Of a stretch of DNA of 42,511 nucleotides, positions 40,474 to 42,511 are shown piece by piece. This DNA is from Candidatus Allofournierella merdipullorum. GTDB lineage: Bacteria > Bacillota > Clostridia > Oscillospirales > Ruminococcaceae. How positions within the stretch are numbered: the first letter of the stretch is position 1; every line of letters begins with the position of its first letter. The DNA lies in assembly GCA_019116345.1 (NCBI GenBank), contig DXBV01000047.1, forward strand, positions 1-42,511. The letters are read 5' to 3'. The notes beneath the pieces are model-generated. The model was not told the DNA's origin. It did not search any database and saw only the letters and a program-made list of their open reading frames with translations. A program made the position numbers and the translations under genes.

Positions 40474-40859
40474 TTACACGCCCATCAGCGCGCTGCCAAT
40501 GGGGTAGCCGATCGCCGCCGCGGTCACGATGGAGACCGCCATAAGTATGGCTCCGTAACACACGACCTGGTTGGTGCGCATCCACCCGGATCCAATGGCA
40601 AGGGGCACATTAATGCCACTGTGGAATTGCCAAGCGATGCCGCAAGCACCGAATTCATTGTCAATTCCGGCACTGTGACCAGCGCTGCAAGCACCAGCAT
40701 ACTGGGCCAGTCGATGGAGATGGTCATCCAAAGGATCAGCGCGCCCGTGAAGATCCCCAGGACCTGCATCGCCGAAGCATTCAAGCCTGCGGGGGCGGGA
40801 ATAAACCGGAACAGCACCATGCACAGCAGCACCGCCAGAACAGAGATCGTGCGTTTCAT
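40474..40859 (-). pseudogene. SLC13/DASS-type anion permease, internally deleted
   Basis: The first frame (from ATG 40859, with AAAGGAGG upstream) encodes two or three membrane segments typical of an SLC13 permease N-terminal part (MQVLGIFTGALILWMTISIDWPSML, SVLAASLGNSTVA in shortened form). It then runs out of family sequence. The C-terminal end (NVPLAIGSGW, TNQVVCYGAILM, GYPIGSALMGV) continues in a different frame to 40474. The switch is near 40615. Normal length is about 450-500 residues, so about 300 are deleted together with a frame change. Not functional as a transporter. Confidence 0.75.
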
Positions 40860-41090
40860 GATCTGCGAATTGCCTCCTTTGCCAAAAACGAATATTTTTC
40901 AAAAAGGTTTCATGGGGCCTGCTTAAAGGAACGCGCCCTGCCGCACTGTCTGTGCATCGGCCTTATCATACTGCATGGCGCTGAAGGGCGTAAGAGGAAC
41001 GTGTACTTATAATGGCACGGCTGTTGTCCTATCATCAATATAAATTTTGCTTATTGTACACCAGTGAGCGAACTTTATGTGACAAGTGCA

Positions 41091-41124
41091 AAGCCGCCGA
41101 CGGCTGATCTGCCGTCGGCGGCTT
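41091..41124. terminator. Terminator after PARG-like gene
   Basis: A perfect 14-bp stem (AAGCCGCCGACGGC, 41091-41104, with 41111-41124) has a 6-base loop. It lies just past the end of the minus-strand gene; the T run is short. Confidence 0.75.
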
Positions 41125-41133
41125 GTCTGTTGA

Positions 41134-41982
41134 TTATCCCAAGGTGCGGTGAAAGGCCTGGTAGTTGGCGTCATCCTGGGGCGTGCAATAAACAGCGAAT
41201 TCCACAGTGGAAAAAGCGCGTGCAAATTCCGGCAGCACATCCCGGTAGGCAGATGCCACCACCTCCGGCGGGTTGCAGAAAGCGCCGCAGCCGAAGGCGC
41301 CCAGGATAAGCACATCAATATCGTGCAGGGCGGCCACGCTCAAGATTTTACGCGCCCGCTGGGTGTGCAGCGAATAGATGTCCTGACGTGACAGCCGAAC
41401 GGGCGAGCCGGCGCCCGGGTTCATGGCGTTGCCCGGCCGCTCCCGCAGGTTGGGGGCGGCACAGGTGATCACATCCACCGCCTGCATCTTATCTTCGGGC
41501 AGGCGCTCGGGCGCGTCGGTGTCCGTCTTGACGATCAGCACATCGGGGGTGTAGATGCAGGCGTCGGTGTAGGTGACGTCGTGCCGGTCCCGGTGCATTT
41601 TGTAGTATTTCTGCCACAGCTCATCCCCGAGCAGGCAGGGGTACAGGGTGCTGCACCGGCACAAGGCCTCCTCTTGGGCGGAGCTGCCGCGGGTGACGCC
41701 GCCGCCGGGGTTTGTGGCGGAGGCAAAGTTCAGCACGGCCACCCGCCGGCCGGCATATTTACCGGCAGCCTGCAGCGTGCGCTCCCGGGATACGAACACG
41801 CGGGCCTCACCGGAAAAGCGGACGAGCTTTTCCGCGGGCAGAGCCAATTCGCCGGGAGCATAGAACTGCGTGCTCCGGCGGGAACGCTGCACCGTCTGCT
41901 TCAGCTTGGCGTCCCGGGTGTACCAGTCGCGGGTATCCTCAAAAATTTCGATGTTTCGTTGTCGTCTGTCTATATAGGCCAT
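41134..41982 (-). CDS. TIGR02452-family protein, microbial PARG/macro-like
   Basis: This 282-residue protein carries the bacterial poly(ADP-ribose) glycohydrolase-like signature. NFASATNPGGGVTRGSSAQEE (about 85-105) holds the Gly-rich loop and the paired catalytic Glu residues, followed by LCRCSTLYP. Further macro-fold stretches are VDVITCAAPN and VLILGAFGCGAFCNPP. Members hydrolyse ADP-ribose modifications or related ADP-ribosyl compounds; the natural target in this bacterium is unknown. The start has AAAGGAG upstream. Single-gene unit with its own terminator; no ADP-ribosyltransferase is nearby. Confidence 0.9.
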   Translation of the reverse strand: MAYIDRRQRNIEIFEDTRDWYTRDAKLKQTVQRSRRSTQFYAPGELALPAEKLVRFSGEARVFVSRERTLQAAGKYAGRRVAVLNFASATNPGGGVTRGSSAQEEALCRCSTLYPCLLGDELWQKYYKMHRDRHDVTYTDACIYTPDVLIVKTDTDAPERLPEDKMQAVDVITCAAPNLRERPGNAMNPGAGSPVRLSRQDIYSLHTQRARKILSVAALHDIDVLILGAFGCGAFCNPPEVVASAYRDVLPEFARAFSTVEFAVYCTPQDDANYQAFHRTLG

Positions 41983-42511
41983 GCGAGTCGCTCCTTTCCT
42001 GCTTCAAGTCTGCCACCGCTTTACCTGTTCTTCCGGGAGGTACGTATTTAAAAGAGTATCCAGTCCTTCAAGGATTGCTGCTTTTTCTCCTTCGTGCGAA
42101 AATAACAGAGCAGAAATGTTTCGGGATGCAATACCTGCAGGGCTCTCATTCACTTGCGGCCTTTGCTGAACATCGTCGGAAATTTTGCTGTTGGAGGAGC
42201 CGCAGGCGATGAGCAGCTCCATAGCAGGGCCATGTCGCACGTAGAGAGATAAATGAATCTTATGTCTCGCTTGTTTTCTATTATAGCATAAGGGCGGATC
42301 CTGCGAAGATAAACGGACAAGATTTTGCTTGCTGAGAGCAACAAATGGAGTATGCGGAGGCATCCTGTACAACTTCCAAAATTACTCCTACAATAATGTT
42401 ACGGTTTAAGGCGCGGCAGCCAGCCGCGTCTTTTTCCATCTCAAAGCCGAAGCTGTTAGAATGAGAGAGTAAATGGTCTGGCACCAACATTCCTGGGCTA
42501 ACACGCCCGTA
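41983..42511. other. Right-end region with no firm gene
   Basis: This 529-base stretch has lower GC than its neighbours. It contains a minus-strand TATAAT-like box near 42279-42284 and weak short frames on the minus strand, none with a good ribosome site. I see no repeat, RNA gene or recognisable domain. Confidence 0.4.
42004..42222 (-). CDS. Unrecognised short ORF (possible remnant)
   Basis: A 72-residue frame beginning MELLIACGSSNSKI and ending LLNTYLPEEQVKRWQT. The composition looks protein-like and the C-terminal helix is plausible, but no ribosome site precedes the ATG and I do not recognise a family. It may be the 3' end of a decayed gene. A longer frame extends upstream to 42372 with less protein-like sequence. 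Confidence 0.25.
   Translation of the reverse strand: MELLIACGSSNSKISDDVQQRPQVNESPAGIASRNISALLFSHEGEKAAILEGLDTLLNTYLPEEQVKRWQT

Noticed and set aside
42281-42490. A 69-codon minus-strand frame near the right edge
   Set aside because: No ribosome site, no recognisable domain, and overlaps another weak frame; not enough to call a gene.

Overview
The window looks like chromosome from a high-GC gut Clostridia, most likely Oscillospiraceae/Ruminococcaceae. The basis is strong AGGAGG-type ribosome sites, sigma-A style promoters, oxygen-sensitive iron-sulfur and flavin enzymes, a rubredoxin, a BlaI/BlaR1-type pair, a DUF5692-type membrane protein and a CCA-encoding tRNA-Pro. The genus is inference; no 16S or ribosomal gene is present.

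Region 1 (1-11760), cell envelope: the 3' part of an ABC exporter, a BlaI-type repressor with a BlaR1-type membrane metallopeptidase, a 1573-residue secreted beta-helix surface protein, and a YhgE/Pip membrane protein divergent from a TetR regulator.

Region 2 (11760-18440), redox and nickel: a tight minus-strand operon hypB - 918-residue iron-sulfur flavoprotein - hypA - DUF5692-type membrane protein. It is divergent from a GntR/FCD regulator that is followed by a nitroreductase and a rubredoxin. No hydrogenase structural gene is in view. TGGT-N3-RCCA operator-like sites lie on both sides of the divergent promoters.

Region 3 (18500-31530), accessory island beginning at tRNA-Pro(GGG). It holds two overlapping tyrosine-recombinase-type genes, one of which appears to have lost its catalytic residues. 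An AbrB-like protein follows, then a DNA-damage cassette (SRAP protein, self-cleaving XRE-S24 repressor, Y-family polymerase, small partner). After that come an AcrVA2-like protein, a nucleotidyltransferase/HTH toxin-antitoxin-like pair, an Api92/YubB-like protein and a truncated AAA/DUF4143 ATPase. An 81-bp near-perfect direct repeat flanks the toxin-antitoxin segment, and a decayed copy of the Api92-like gene lies inside it, which points to collapse of a duplicated unit. The recombinase operon and the Api92-like gene each have a leader with two successive terminator-like hairpins.

Region 4 (31760-37370), sugar or sugar-acid catabolism: a minus-strand operon of Fe-alcohol dehydrogenase, class II aldolase, GntP permease and IolC-like kinase, divergent from a DeoR regulator. 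The set suggests import of a sugar acid, redox conversion, phosphorylation and aldol cleavage.

Region 5 (37375-42511): an Old Yellow Enzyme-family reductase divergent from a TetR regulator, an AroQ chorismate mutase beside a wrecked SLC13-type permease gene, and a TIGR02452 PARG/macro-like protein. The last 500 bases contain nothing I can identify with confidence. Most genes outside region 3 are compact, with strong bidirectional terminators between convergent pairs.
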